From contig JABJIC010000030.1 in NCBI GenBank assembly GCA_018661465.1, forward strand, positions 186,001 through 250,000: a stretch of 64,000 bases of DNA, read 5' to 3'. This DNA comes from Gammaproteobacteria bacterium. Lineage in GTDB: Bacteria; Pseudomonadota; Gammaproteobacteria; Pseudomonadales; Pseudohongiellaceae. The stretch's first letter is position 1. Every line of letters starts with the position of its first letter. Below the pieces are notes generated by a model that ran no database searches, had not been told where the DNA came from, and was given only the letters and a program-made list of their open reading frames with translations. Below, one piece after another: positions 39,551 through 49,357 of this stretch. The position numbers and the translations under genes were made by a program.

Positions 39551-40357
39551 ATGAAACTATTCACAGCTATATCCTTACTCTGCTTTTTCCTTGCTTCTAA
39601 TGCGCAGGTAAATGAAACAGAAAGTGAGAAAGAGATGCGCATGCTGTCTGCGTATCATGGGCTTGATCCCTTGCCGCCACAAGCAACTCGATTATGTGGA
39701 ATGCCACCTACTGGCAATCAGGATGGAATGCCTGTTACCTTTTCAGTGCAGATAAATAGAGCATCAGTTTCTGCCGCTGCCTTTGCAGTTGAAACTACCT
39801 CTGGTGAAATTGTTACTCCATTGTGTGCGACCTTGCGACCTGCAATAGAGACCCTCGAACAGCGCACGGTGCTTCTTATTGGACCTTTTAGTGTCGATGA
39901 TTCACTGCCGTTTAGTGTTGAGGTTGTGGAACAACTCGAAGATGTCCATGGGAATTCACTGGTGGGTTTGAGAATAGATAAGGTGACGCCCCTCGCAGCT
40001 GGACCCAGCCTGGTATTTGCCGAGCGCTTTGCTCCCAATACTTCAGGACTTGAAGGCGAATGCCCAATGGATACCGCACAAGCAGTTCAACTAACCTGGG
40101 AAGGCGGGGTTACCGGACCTCAGGGCGCTGATCTTGCCGAGGCCCAACGAACTGCTGTATCTATCCTTCTTGATAACGGTAATTCCGTACACCCACTTAC
40201 CCTCGGCGATGATGATCCGGATAATCATGTCATTGCATGTATCGCTGAAACCAGTCCGGCAGTATCGGTTAGCGTAGTAGCGGGGTTCTTTCACGACCCG
40301 GGTGATGACGCTAATCCCGAAACTAGAATAGATGTGATTTCAAAAATGAATGAGTAA
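39551..40357 (+). CDS. exported hypothetical protein
   Basis: Signal peptide MKLFTAISLLCFFLASNAQ; ORF track starts at 39509. Confidence 0.7.
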   Translation: MKLFTAISLLCFFLASNAQVNETESEKEMRMLSAYHGLDPLPPQATRLCGMPPTGNQDGMPVTFSVQINRASVSAAAFAVETTSGEIVTPLCATLRPAIETLEQRTVLLIGPFSVDDSLPFSVEVVEQLEDVHGNSLVGLRIDKVTPLAAGPSLVFAERFAPNTSGLEGECPMDTAQAVQLTWEGGVTGPQGADLAEAQRTAVSILLDNGNSVHPLTLGDDDPDNHVIACIAETSPAVSVSVVAGFFHDPGDDANPETRIDVISKMNE

Positions 40358-40471
40358 TCTTTTTGAGCTTTTAGAGAGTTTGCTGCGAAACCTTCGAATA
40401 ACCGAAAGATGACATAGATAAGTCTTGGTACAGGATCTAGCTCTGACGATGTCTATTAAAGGAACCACGAT

Positions 40472-41536
40472 ATGAAAATCCTTGTTAAGTATTTGCCTCT
40501 AACTGCGCTGTCATTTGTTCTTTGCTCCGGGGCTTGGGCACAGCAAGTTCTACAGCCTACTGACAACTGCCGTGATTACTCTGCTTCTGACATAGTGAGT
40601 TTTGCAGATGCGGTGCTGGAACAGGGAGTGCGTGAGGCATTGTCACTTGGACCACAAGATGCCCTGACTTGCGATCTAGCCACACAATTAACGACGCTGC
40701 GTTCTGCTGGTGGAGGTGCGAGAAGATCGGTTTCAGGCTCGCCAGAATGGAATGATCCTGACCACTTATTTCATGACCTCTCCGGCATCCAGAACCTAAC
40801 AGGCCTAACTAACCTCGCTCTCAGCAATCGAGGCCTCTCCGATATTAGCCCACTGGCCGAGCTTACCGATTTGACACATTTGAACCTGCATACAAACTGG
40901 ATTACTGACATCAGCCCATTGCGTGCTCTGACCAAGCTGGTCGATTTACGTATAGCCGAGAATCCCTTGTCTGATATCAGCCCCTTAAGTGAGCTTACTC
41001 AATTGAGAGTGCTTCGGATGCACCGTCACGGTGACTTCATCGGCGGACAAGTTCCCAGAACCTATATGGGAGCAACAGGATTGCTGTTTACCAATGCCGT
41101 TACTGACATTAGTGCATTAGCAAAATTGACCAAGCTGGTGGATTTAAATATTCATACGCAAGATATAAGCGACCTGACGCCATTAAGTGGTTTGACATCA
41201 TTGATTGAATTGAGATTGGCTGCGAATTCGTTCACTGACCTCAGCCCTTTACGCCGGCTCACTACCCTTGAATATCTCGAACTAACCGGGAACGACATAA
41301 CCGATATAACTCCACTTAGCGGACTTACCAACCTGCTGGCGCTTGACCTCCGTTTCAATCCTGAATTAAGCAATATACAGGCTCTGTTTGAGAATCCGGG
41401 AATAGGAGCAGGGGATGTAGTCGAGCTAAGACATACCAATGTGTCATGTACAGATCAGGCGCGACTGGCAGAAAAAGGAGTGGAAGTTCGCACCGAATTG
41501 TTTTCTTCCTGCGCCACTGCCACTAGGCAGAGATAA
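40472..41536 (+). CDS. exported leucine-rich-repeat protein, paralog of 32189-33475
   Basis: LRR units DISPLAELTDLTHLNLHTNWIT; N-cap QPTDNCRDYSASDIVSFADAVLEQGVREAL matches the paralog. Confidence 0.92.
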   Translation: MKILVKYLPLTALSFVLCSGAWAQQVLQPTDNCRDYSASDIVSFADAVLEQGVREALSLGPQDALTCDLATQLTTLRSAGGGARRSVSGSPEWNDPDHLFHDLSGIQNLTGLTNLALSNRGLSDISPLAELTDLTHLNLHTNWITDISPLRALTKLVDLRIAENPLSDISPLSELTQLRVLRMHRHGDFIGGQVPRTYMGATGLLFTNAVTDISALAKLTKLVDLNIHTQDISDLTPLSGLTSLIELRLAANSFTDLSPLRRLTTLEYLELTGNDITDITPLSGLTNLLALDLRFNPELSNIQALFENPGIGAGDVVELRHTNVSCTDQARLAEKGVEVRTELFSSCATATRQR

Positions 41537-41586
41537 GATCAGACAAAAATAATTACAGGTATCTGAAATGACACCCCGGGAACTTT

Positions 41587-43056
41587 ATGAAAGCTAATAA
41601 ATTACAGAGTCGGCGAGGCCGAATCGGCGCGCGTTTAGTTTCACTTATGTTCGTAGTATTGAGTGGTCTTTCAATCAATTTATCGGCCCAGACCGATTTG
41701 CCACCCCTCGCCGACAGGGATCGAGCAATGACCATGCCGGGAGAATTCGTTCTCGCAAGCGTTGGTGACTTGATGATACGTCGTCCAGCATCCCGGCTCG
41801 CGGACCCTGACGTGCAAGCAGTTTTTGACTTGATCAGAGATGCCGATCTTGCAGTGGCAAACATGGAGGGTGAGCTGGCGAATCTGCGAGACTTCGATGG
41901 CCCCCTCAATGGCTTCGTTGGTAGTCATGAAGTCGCAGCAGATCTCAAGTTGATGGGTTTGGACATGGTTAATCGCGCCCAGAACCACCTTCTTGATTCT
42001 GAGACCGAGGGTATGTTTTCAACCAACGCTTTGTTGGATGAAGCCGGCATTATTCATGCGGGTAGCGGTCGCAATCTGCAGGAAGCAGCCGCACCAGCCT
42101 TTCTCGAATTGGCAAAGGGTCGCGCCGCACTAGTCGGTGCTCACGCCCCCATCTGGCCAGAACACAATCGGCTTGCTGCAACAGCGCGTAACGGTAATCT
42201 GGGAGGAAGGCCTGGTCTCAACATGCTCAACTATAGGGAAACTATTTTGGTATCCCAGCAGCAATACGATGCCTTGCAACAAGTTCGCGAGGGGTTCCTG
42301 GAACACCGAGACAGCTATGACAATCCGCGGCCCGTAGCCAGTGCTTCTCCCGCTGCAGGTATAAGCATTCCTGCCTCAAGTTCCGGACGTAATGACCCCC
42401 GATATCGAGTAACCAGGGGAGATGAAATTCCGGGCACTGTTGCCTACACATTGAATGGCAATGACGTAGACCGCATGCTCAGGAATATTCGCAATGCCCG
42501 CCAGCTAGGGGATTTCGTTACTGCCGCGGCTCATATTCATCAGAGTCAGTCGGTCGTGGAGTTTCAGCATTTGAGCACACGCCCGCCAGAGTTCTATGTG
42601 GACTTGGCTCACAAGGCTATCGATGCAGGCGCTGATGCGTTCGTTGGCACGGGAGTGCAAACACTACGCGGTATTGAAATCTACCAAGGCAAACCGATTT
42701 TCTATGGTCTGGGAGAATTTTTTCGGGAAGCACAGTGGGAACTGGAACTGGTTGTCGGCGCTGCCGATGCAGACCCGCAAAGGCGATTGCAGCAGTTCTC
42801 CAGAAATTTTGGCGGTTCCACTCAGTCTTTGGAAAGCCTGGTTACAACGAGCCATTATGAAGACGGTGTTTTAAAAGAAGTTCGACTTTACCCTATAGAG
42901 TTAGGAGTAAACGGTCCTGACTCAAAGCTTGGTATTCCCCGCATGGCGACAGAACAACATGCGCAGCAAATTCTGGAACGTGTTGCACGTCTGTCAGATC
43001 AATGGGGAACTGCAATCGAAGTCGATGGGAATGTGGGTGTTATACATGTGCGGTAA
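41587..43056 (+). CDS. CapA family protein (capsule synthesis/PGA metallophosphatase-like)
   Basis: LASVGDLMIRRP, NMEGELA, AQNHLLD, AAAHIHQSQ, GADAFVGTGVQTLRGIEIYQGKPIFYGLGEF. Confidence 0.85.
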   Translation: MKANKLQSRRGRIGARLVSLMFVVLSGLSINLSAQTDLPPLADRDRAMTMPGEFVLASVGDLMIRRPASRLADPDVQAVFDLIRDADLAVANMEGELANLRDFDGPLNGFVGSHEVAADLKLMGLDMVNRAQNHLLDSETEGMFSTNALLDEAGIIHAGSGRNLQEAAAPAFLELAKGRAALVGAHAPIWPEHNRLAATARNGNLGGRPGLNMLNYRETILVSQQQYDALQQVREGFLEHRDSYDNPRPVASASPAAGISIPASSSGRNDPRYRVTRGDEIPGTVAYTLNGNDVDRMLRNIRNARQLGDFVTAAAHIHQSQSVVEFQHLSTRPPEFYVDLAHKAIDAGADAFVGTGVQTLRGIEIYQGKPIFYGLGEFFREAQWELELVVGAADADPQRRLQQFSRNFGGSTQSLESLVTTSHYEDGVLKEVRLYPIELGVNGPDSKLGIPRMATEQHAQQILERVARLSDQWGTAIEVDGNVGVIHVR

Positions 43057-43104
43057 TGCAGGTCCACTCCAGCTTCTAGTCATCGTAAACCGAGCAATTC
43101 AGTT

Positions 43105-44145
43105 ATGCCAAAATTGAGCAATACGAAAATTCAGCGGGCTTTGGCAACATTGTTTTCACTAATTTTTACAATCAGTGCATTCGCCCAAGTCACTGATGCC
43201 CGCTTCACCCCCAGTGATGACTACAGCATAGACGAGACATTCTTCAAACTACCTAGTGGCCGGTCAATTGGAGCGACTTCTGGTTTGGCAATCGATCCCA
43301 ATGGTTCGTCTTTCTGGGTCTTTGATCGCTGTGGTGCAGAAGACTGCCGAGCTTCTGATCTTGCCCCTATTATGAAATTCGATCGGGAGGGTAATCATCT
43401 TCTCAGTTTTGGCGCAAATCTGTTTCAGCGACCCCACGGGTTATTTGTGGACAGGGATGGCAATGTTTGGGTAACCGATGATGTCGGTTCGCGTGACATT
43501 GATACTGTTAGCGAACGCAAGGGACATCAGGTTTTCAAGTTTAGTTCCGAAGGAGAGTTGCTCCTGACTTTGGGTAAACCGGGTGTTTCGGGAATCAGGC
43601 CGGGGACTTTCAATATGCCTTCGGCGGTACTCGTTGCACCCAATGGCGACATCTTTGTTGGTGACGGTCATGGTCCTCGCTCCAATGCTCGCATAGTGAA
43701 GTTCAATTCTCGTGGAGATTATCTCATGACATGGGGTTCATTTGGCGAGGGTCCTTATGAGTTTCATACGCCTCACGCGCTGGCAATGGACTCCGCTGGA
43801 AGGCTATTTGTCGGTGATCGTGGTAACAAGCGAGTGCTTATTTTTGATCAGTCCGGTAACTTTCTCGATGAGTGGACGCAGTTCGGTCGACCCAGCGGCA
43901 TGTTCATAGATGACAATGACCTTCTCTATGTAGCCGACTCCTCATCTTCTAACAATGCGCAATCTAATCCTGGTTTCGAAGAAGGTATTCGCGTTGGGAG
44001 TGTGAGTGACGGCCGCGTTATCCTGTTTATTCAGGATCCAGATGCCAGCGGTAGTCAAGAGGGAGTGGTTGCTGACAGTGATGGAAACATCTATGGCTCA
44101 CTCACAGCAGGCATGGCTTTGCGGAAATATTCACTATCAAAGTGA
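43105..44145 (+). CDS. exported NHL-repeat propeller, PAL-like
   Basis: GANLFQRPHGLFVDRDGNVWVTDDV...HQVFKF, SNARIVKFNSRGDYLMTWG, FHTPHALAMD strongly recall animal PAL. Confidence 0.82.
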   Translation: MPKLSNTKIQRALATLFSLIFTISAFAQVTDARFTPSDDYSIDETFFKLPSGRSIGATSGLAIDPNGSSFWVFDRCGAEDCRASDLAPIMKFDREGNHLLSFGANLFQRPHGLFVDRDGNVWVTDDVGSRDIDTVSERKGHQVFKFSSEGELLLTLGKPGVSGIRPGTFNMPSAVLVAPNGDIFVGDGHGPRSNARIVKFNSRGDYLMTWGSFGEGPYEFHTPHALAMDSAGRLFVGDRGNKRVLIFDQSGNFLDEWTQFGRPSGMFIDDNDLLYVADSSSSNNAQSNPGFEEGIRVGSVSDGRVILFIQDPDASGSQEGVVADSDGNIYGSLTAGMALRKYSLSK

Positions 44146-44187
44146 GTAGTGAAAATTCATAAGGGAAAAGGGAAAAGGGGAGTAACC

Positions 44188-45705
44188 ATGAAGTCTCGAT
44201 TGAATCCAATTTATTTGCTGGTCGGCTGGGTTTGCTTGTATGTGCCTATCGCATCAGCACAAACAAATTCATTAGATCCAAGAACTGCCTTGCCCTCTGC
44301 ATGTATTGCTCCTTCTGAACAAACTGGCGGTCTGGATTTTACTGCCGATTCGTCCTACCTCCGATTAGGCAGTGCAGGTAATGAAACCTACGCTTCAATT
44401 GATGGTGAACGCATGAAGCATCTCGTCGAACAACAGGCTGAAATTGCTCGACGTTATAGGCAGGCTGACAATCAGTACTGGGGGCGAATTATTGGTACTA
44501 GCGCTGATAGAGAAACAGCAGAATGGATGATGGACCAGCTACGCCAATCAGGAGCAGAGGATGTACGACTTGACTCTATTGCCTTACCAACTCAATGGTT
44601 TCCTCAAAGCTGGCAGCTAACTGTTGAGAGTGATGGTGAAGCCACAGAGTTGGCCTCTGCCTGGCCAGCCTATGGCTCGGTCGGAACTTCTCAGGCGGGT
44701 GCAAAGCTTGAGTTAATAGATGTTGGTTTAGGCATGGCTACTGATTTCCAGGGTAGAGATGTGAGTGGAAAAGCGGTTGTTATACACTCAATAGCAACCA
44801 GTAGCACCGTATTCAATTCGGCGCGCAGAATCGGTGCTTTAGAAAGAGCAGAGCGATTGGGAGCAGCAGCAATATTTTTGGTACTCGAATTGCCAGGAAA
44901 TTTGCAAACCGCGTTCTACGATGTAGGCACATCAGTACCAACTTTTTCAATTGGCTCGGAGGATGCTGCCCTTCTACAACGCTTGCTCACCGATGCGGCG
45001 ACGACTGAGCCAGTTGAGATCGATGTCCAGCTCGACGTTGATTATATAGACGGTTTAAGCACTTCCAGCGTGCGCGGCGAAGTGCCTGCAGCATCACCTG
45101 ATGCCGAGAAAATTATTATTGTTGCCCATCGCGATGCGTACTTTGAAGGAGCTGCAGACAATGCTTCCGGTGTTGCCACCGCTCTGGAACTAATGCGCTA
45201 CTTCGCGCAAATTCCAAAAGCAGAGAGAAAACGAACGGTAGAAATTATTGGTACTCCGGGACATCATAATATTGCGAGAACAGGTTTTAGTTGGCTTTAT
45301 GAGAATCGAGAATCCATACTCGACAAAGCTGTGTTGTTGATCAATGCAGAACATACTGCCCACGCGCTGATTGATCGCTTCAATGATGAGCTTTGCACCA
45401 CCAATACAATGGGGCCTTTTTCCTGGCAAATAAATGGCTCAAATAAATTGGCAGAAGTAACACTGCAGACCTTCGATGAATTTGGCATTACGCGTTGGGC
45501 TGAGACGGGCGGACCGGTGGGCGAAATCAGAACTATAGCCGATCTTGTTCCTTCAATTGTGTTGATGCATGCGGGCGTTTTGCTGCATACCAATATAGAA
45601 ACAACCGAAGCTATTCCCGCGGCTAGCCTTGCTGCTACAACAAGAGCTTATGCCAAAATAATTGAGCAGGTGAACAGTATGAGTCAATCTGAACTAACGC
45701 AGTAA
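44188..45705 (+). CDS. exported M28 family metallopeptidase with PA-like domain
   Basis: IIVAHRDAYFEGAADNASGVATALELMRYF, EIIGTPGHHNI; ATG behind GGGGAG. Confidence 0.85.
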   Translation: MKSRLNPIYLLVGWVCLYVPIASAQTNSLDPRTALPSACIAPSEQTGGLDFTADSSYLRLGSAGNETYASIDGERMKHLVEQQAEIARRYRQADNQYWGRIIGTSADRETAEWMMDQLRQSGAEDVRLDSIALPTQWFPQSWQLTVESDGEATELASAWPAYGSVGTSQAGAKLELIDVGLGMATDFQGRDVSGKAVVIHSIATSSTVFNSARRIGALERAERLGAAAIFLVLELPGNLQTAFYDVGTSVPTFSIGSEDAALLQRLLTDAATTEPVEIDVQLDVDYIDGLSTSSVRGEVPAASPDAEKIIIVAHRDAYFEGAADNASGVATALELMRYFAQIPKAERKRTVEIIGTPGHHNIARTGFSWLYENRESILDKAVLLINAEHTAHALIDRFNDELCTTNTMGPFSWQINGSNKLAEVTLQTFDEFGITRWAETGGPVGEIRTIADLVPSIVLMHAGVLLHTNIETTEAIPAASLAATTRAYAKIIEQVNSMSQSELTQ

Positions 45706-45911
45706 CATGAATGGTGCCAAGTCTGCTATCTTGGGCTTCGCAAACAATTACTATAAGAATATTAGCTAAGAAAGATGACTTTGATGACAAATAAATTTTT
45801 GCTCTTCCTTGTTATATTTTGCTTCAGGATATAAATTGAAATAGTCGGGTTCCTAAAATTCTCCATCCGTATTAGGTGCTCATCTCCATAAAATTCTCAG
45901 GTAACCAGTTT

Positions 45912-46679
45912 ATGAAAACATTTCGATCCTTAACATTTTTACTTCTGTTGTTATTCGTCAAGACACTAAGTGCGCAGTCGGTAGAGACAGGTTTTCTCGA
46001 TAGAAGCATTATCCATGATGGTGTTGAGCATCGTTATCAGGTGTATATCCCTTCTAACTATGACGCAGCTGAAGACTGGCCCGTTACCCTTTTTCTTCAT
46101 GGCGCAGGTGAGCGGGGTAATGATGGTTTGAAGCAAGCAGAAGTTGGATTGGGTCGGGCGATTCGGCTTAATCCTGACAGGTGGCAGACTCTTGCTATTT
46201 TCCCTCAAGTGCCTACAGGAGAGTCATGGCAAGGGGTTGCGGGAGAAATAGCGATGGCGGCGCTGGATGCAACCATCGCAGAATATTCTGCAGATGCAAA
46301 TCGGCTCTATCTAACCGGCCTTTCGCTTGGCGGCAATGGAACCTGGTATCTGGGCTATCACCACACTGAGCGGTTCGCAGCATTGGTAGCAATTTGTGGA
46401 TTTGTCGATTTGGGCGATCGATTTCCGAGTTTCTTGACCGACACAGAGAACACTTTCTCCGCGTTGGCAGAAGACTTGTCCGATACCCCTGTGTGGATTG
46501 TGCACGGTGACGCAGATGTTGTTGTTCCAGTTGGGCAATCCCGCAAGATGGCCGAAGAATTGGAAGCTGCGGGGGCGGAAGTGCACTACACCGAGTTACC
46601 AGGCATTAATCACAACTCCTGGGATGCGGCTTACTCCAATACTGACCTTATAGACTGGATGTTTGAGCAGGAGCTCTAG
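45912..46679 (+). CDS. exported alpha/beta hydrolase (phospholipase/carboxylesterase or LpqC-like)
   Basis: VTLFLHGAGERGNDG, YLTGLSLGGNGTWYLG, WIVHGDADVVVPV, INHNSWD. Confidence 0.85.
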   Translation: MKTFRSLTFLLLLLFVKTLSAQSVETGFLDRSIIHDGVEHRYQVYIPSNYDAAEDWPVTLFLHGAGERGNDGLKQAEVGLGRAIRLNPDRWQTLAIFPQVPTGESWQGVAGEIAMAALDATIAEYSADANRLYLTGLSLGGNGTWYLGYHHTERFAALVAICGFVDLGDRFPSFLTDTENTFSALAEDLSDTPVWIVHGDADVVVPVGQSRKMAEELEAAGAEVHYTELPGINHNSWDAAYSNTDLIDWMFEQEL

Positions 46680-46779
46680 TAAGTAATCAATTGAGACAGC
46701 TTGAATAAACGGAGTAGCGAGTCCGCGCTGAATATTTCAACTCAGATTACAATCATCAACATAATATTAGGCAAGAATT

Positions 46780-47913
46780 ATGACGTTAACAAAAAGGATT
46801 TCTCTACTTTTTCTATTTGTATGTTGCTCTCAGGCTCTGCAAGCACAGGATGATGATTTCGTTTTCTATTCTGACCTGGCACGAGATTGGTATCAGGGTG
46901 GAGATTACTTCGAATGGACCTCAACCACTGAAGACAACGATAACGCGAAGGTAAATATTTTTTACAGAACCTGGGGCGACGAAACTAAACCGAAGCTGGT
47001 GTTGATTCATGGTTTCCCGAATTCCAGTTTCGACTATTACAAAATGATTCCTTTTCTTGAAGACGACTATCACATAGCGACACTGGACTTTCCCGGTTCC
47101 GGATTTTCAGATAAGCCGCTGGATGGTTTCAACTACATGTTGGCAGAGAATGCAGAGATCGTTGACCATTTTGTTCGTGAAGTGGTCGGGTTTGAAGACT
47201 TCGCGCTGTATACCCATGATCGCGGTGTGAGCATAGGTCTAGCCTTCCTCGGCAACTACCTGGATAACCCTGACCCCGGTTACACCGTTAATTATCACTT
47301 TCTATCGAACAGCGGAATGTTTCTCCCGCTGGCGAATCTGTCGCCCATGCAAATGAGAATGCTCGATACTGATACCGCCGAACGAATGCTTGCTTCCCGC
47401 GCAGCACAAGCCAGACGCACCGAAGGCGAGCCGGAATCACTTGCCTACTCGGATATCTTCGCATTCAATCAGGGTAATATTTCCTTGATCTTTGTTGGCC
47501 GCTACTTGTTGGAGCGCCAGGTGAATGAAGTGCGCTGGCTTGAGAATTTACCGCGCAGCCCTGTACCCGTGGCCTATCTTTGGGGCTTAGCCGACAACGT
47601 GAATCCCGTTCGAATTTCCAATCATGTTTGGGATACCTATCTAAATGACAGAGACGTCGACAGTAGCTTTTGGGTATTGCCAGCAGCCGGTCACTATCCT
47701 CAGCGCGACAACCCGGAAGAAGTCGCGAATGTAATTCGCATGGCTCTGACAGGTGAGTTACCCGACCGTGAATCTGAAGAAGCTTTTATGCGGAACTATG
47801 GGGCAGCTAGAGCAGATGAAGATGCAGTCTTTGTGGGGCATTCAAAAATTGAGGAACTGGACTTCCCTAGTTCTATCGAATACACCCCGTCGGGCTATCG
47901 TGTCATAGACTAG
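46780..47913 (+). CDS. exported alpha/beta hydrolase (epoxide hydrolase/haloalkane dehalogenase-like)
   Basis: LIHGFPNSSFDYYKMIPFLEDDYHIATLDFPGSGFSDKP; YTHDRGVSIGLAF; AAGHYPQRDNPEEV. Confidence 0.88.
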   Translation: MTLTKRISLLFLFVCCSQALQAQDDDFVFYSDLARDWYQGGDYFEWTSTTEDNDNAKVNIFYRTWGDETKPKLVLIHGFPNSSFDYYKMIPFLEDDYHIATLDFPGSGFSDKPLDGFNYMLAENAEIVDHFVREVVGFEDFALYTHDRGVSIGLAFLGNYLDNPDPGYTVNYHFLSNSGMFLPLANLSPMQMRMLDTDTAERMLASRAAQARRTEGEPESLAYSDIFAFNQGNISLIFVGRYLLERQVNEVRWLENLPRSPVPVAYLWGLADNVNPVRISNHVWDTYLNDRDVDSSFWVLPAAGHYPQRDNPEEVANVIRMALTGELPDRESEEAFMRNYGAARADEDAVFVGHSKIEELDFPSSIEYTPSGYRVID

Positions 47914-47914
47914 C

Positions 47915-48709
47915 TTAGCGACCTGTCCATTTCGGTTTTCGCTTTTCGATAAACGCGGCTCTTGCTTCCTTGCCATCTTCGCTGTCAAAGGCAGCGGAAA
48001 GAGCTTGTAGAGCCGCCTCCGGAACGTCTTTGAAAGGCATATCTTCCATTTGGTACATCAAATCTCGTGTGCGCTTTAATGCAAGGGGCGACATTTGGCA
48101 GAGTTTTAAAGCCAATTCTTCTGTTGCTGTGGCGAGCTCATTCGAAGGTACGACACGAGTAATCAATCCTAGTTGATAGGCTTCCTTTGCGCTGATCGGT
48201 TCCCCCGTGAATATGAGTTCAGCAGCGCGCATGCGCCCGATTAATCGCTGTAAGAACCAGACATGCATGCCGGGAGGGCCGGCCAAGTTGGGTACGCCGG
48301 GATATCCAAAGTCCGCATCGTCTGCGGCGATTACCATGTCACAGGCGAAGGCCAACGTGCACGCGCCTTCTCTAACGTAACCATGCACCGCCGCAATGAC
48401 TGGCATGGAAAGGCCGCGAACTATTTTCAATGTCTCCACGTAAAACAGCCGCAGAAACTCTTCCATGTCTGCGCTTTCGAACTGCATTAAATATTTTAGA
48501 TCGACACCGGCAGAAAGCCCTTTCCCGGCCCCGCTCAAAATAAGAACCTTCGCATTCTTATCGGCATCAGCAGCCTTCAGTGCGCAGTGATACTCCAGGG
48601 CAGATTCTTTATCGATTAGATTGAGTGGCGGCTTATCCAGTTCTATTCGTGCTATGCCTGATGCGACTGAATAGTTGAGAGTTTTGTAGTTGCTGTCAGT
48701 CACTGGCAC
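47915..48709 (-). CDS. enoyl-CoA hydratase/isomerase family protein
   Basis: KVLILSGAGKGLSAGVDLKYL, MPVIAAVHGYVREGACTLAFACDMVIAADDADFGYP. Confidence 0.92.
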   Translation of the reverse strand: MPVTDSNYKTLNYSVASGIARIELDKPPLNLIDKESALEYHCALKAADADKNAKVLILSGAGKGLSAGVDLKYLMQFESADMEEFLRLFYVETLKIVRGLSMPVIAAVHGYVREGACTLAFACDMVIAADDADFGYPGVPNLAGPPGMHVWFLQRLIGRMRAAELIFTGEPISAKEAYQLGLITRVVPSNELATATEELALKLCQMSPLALKRTRDLMYQMEDMPFKDVPEAALQALSAAFDSEDGKEARAAFIEKRKPKWTGR

Positions 48710-48765
48710 CTCTTTATTGGATGATCAATATTAATTGCCAGCATTGCTTCTGCCTTGCTTGCTGC

Positions 48766-49287
48766 TTAAAGTAAAATTTGTGAGTCGATAGCCGCCAAGG
48801 TTTGTAAAGCTCTCGCCTCCAATCCCTCGTCGGTGGCGCTGCTAACTGGATGATCGATTATTGCGTAAGCATAGCCCGGCATACCTAAGACCTTCGCCAT
48901 GAGATCGGCGGCGCTAACGAAATTGCTGGTCATTACGCCAACCGCAGGTGTACCCACTCGCTCGCTGCTAATTGCGTCATGCAAACTGCACGACGAGCAG
49001 CTGCCTCAGTCGCCCAAACCGGTGATGGCCAGATCCCAGTTCCTTGCTTCGTCGATGATCTCATCTTCAGCCGGAGCGCTGTAATTAGATTTTGTTCGCA
49101 GAATTACTTCGGCCACTCGATAGCGCTCCCGAAGCAACCTGTCCACATGAGCAAAGAATCCTGCTGTTCCTTCTTTGCCATTGGAGATAAGCCCGACAGT
49201 CTTGCCTTCAAGACTCTGCAATCGAGGTGCTGGCTCCAAGGTAACTACCGTAGACTCGCTGGTAGGATTGAGTACACGAATCGTCAT
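48766..49287 (-). CDS. UGSC family selenoprotein; in-frame TGA (49006-49008) read as selenocysteine
   Basis: Reading through TGA joins track ORFs 49006-49287 and 48766-48984 in the same frame: ...NWDLAITGLGD-U-GSCSSCSLHDAISSERVGTPAVGVMTSNF...; U-G-S-C motif visible. Confidence 0.85.
48964..49001 (-). promoter_or_regulatory. bacterial SECIS-like hairpin
   Basis: RNA: UGA-GGCA-[GCUGCU][CGUCGUGC]-AGUUU-[GCAUGACG]-CAAUU-[AGCAGC]; 8-bp apical stem (one G-U), GU in a 5-nt loop that begins 18 nt after UGA. Confidence 0.75.
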
Positions 49288-49357
49288 AGTGTCGTTTCCT
49301 TATAGATATCATTACTGCAGGCTGAACTGCTAAGTAAGTTCAGCCTGCTCAATTTAG

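Noticed and set aside
49006-49008. Sequencing error or ordinary nonsense mutation splitting the gene at TGA
   Set aside because: The stop is TGA, falls exactly at the U of a UGSC motif, the frame is unchanged, and a bSECIS-like hairpin follows. An error remains possible but is less likely.
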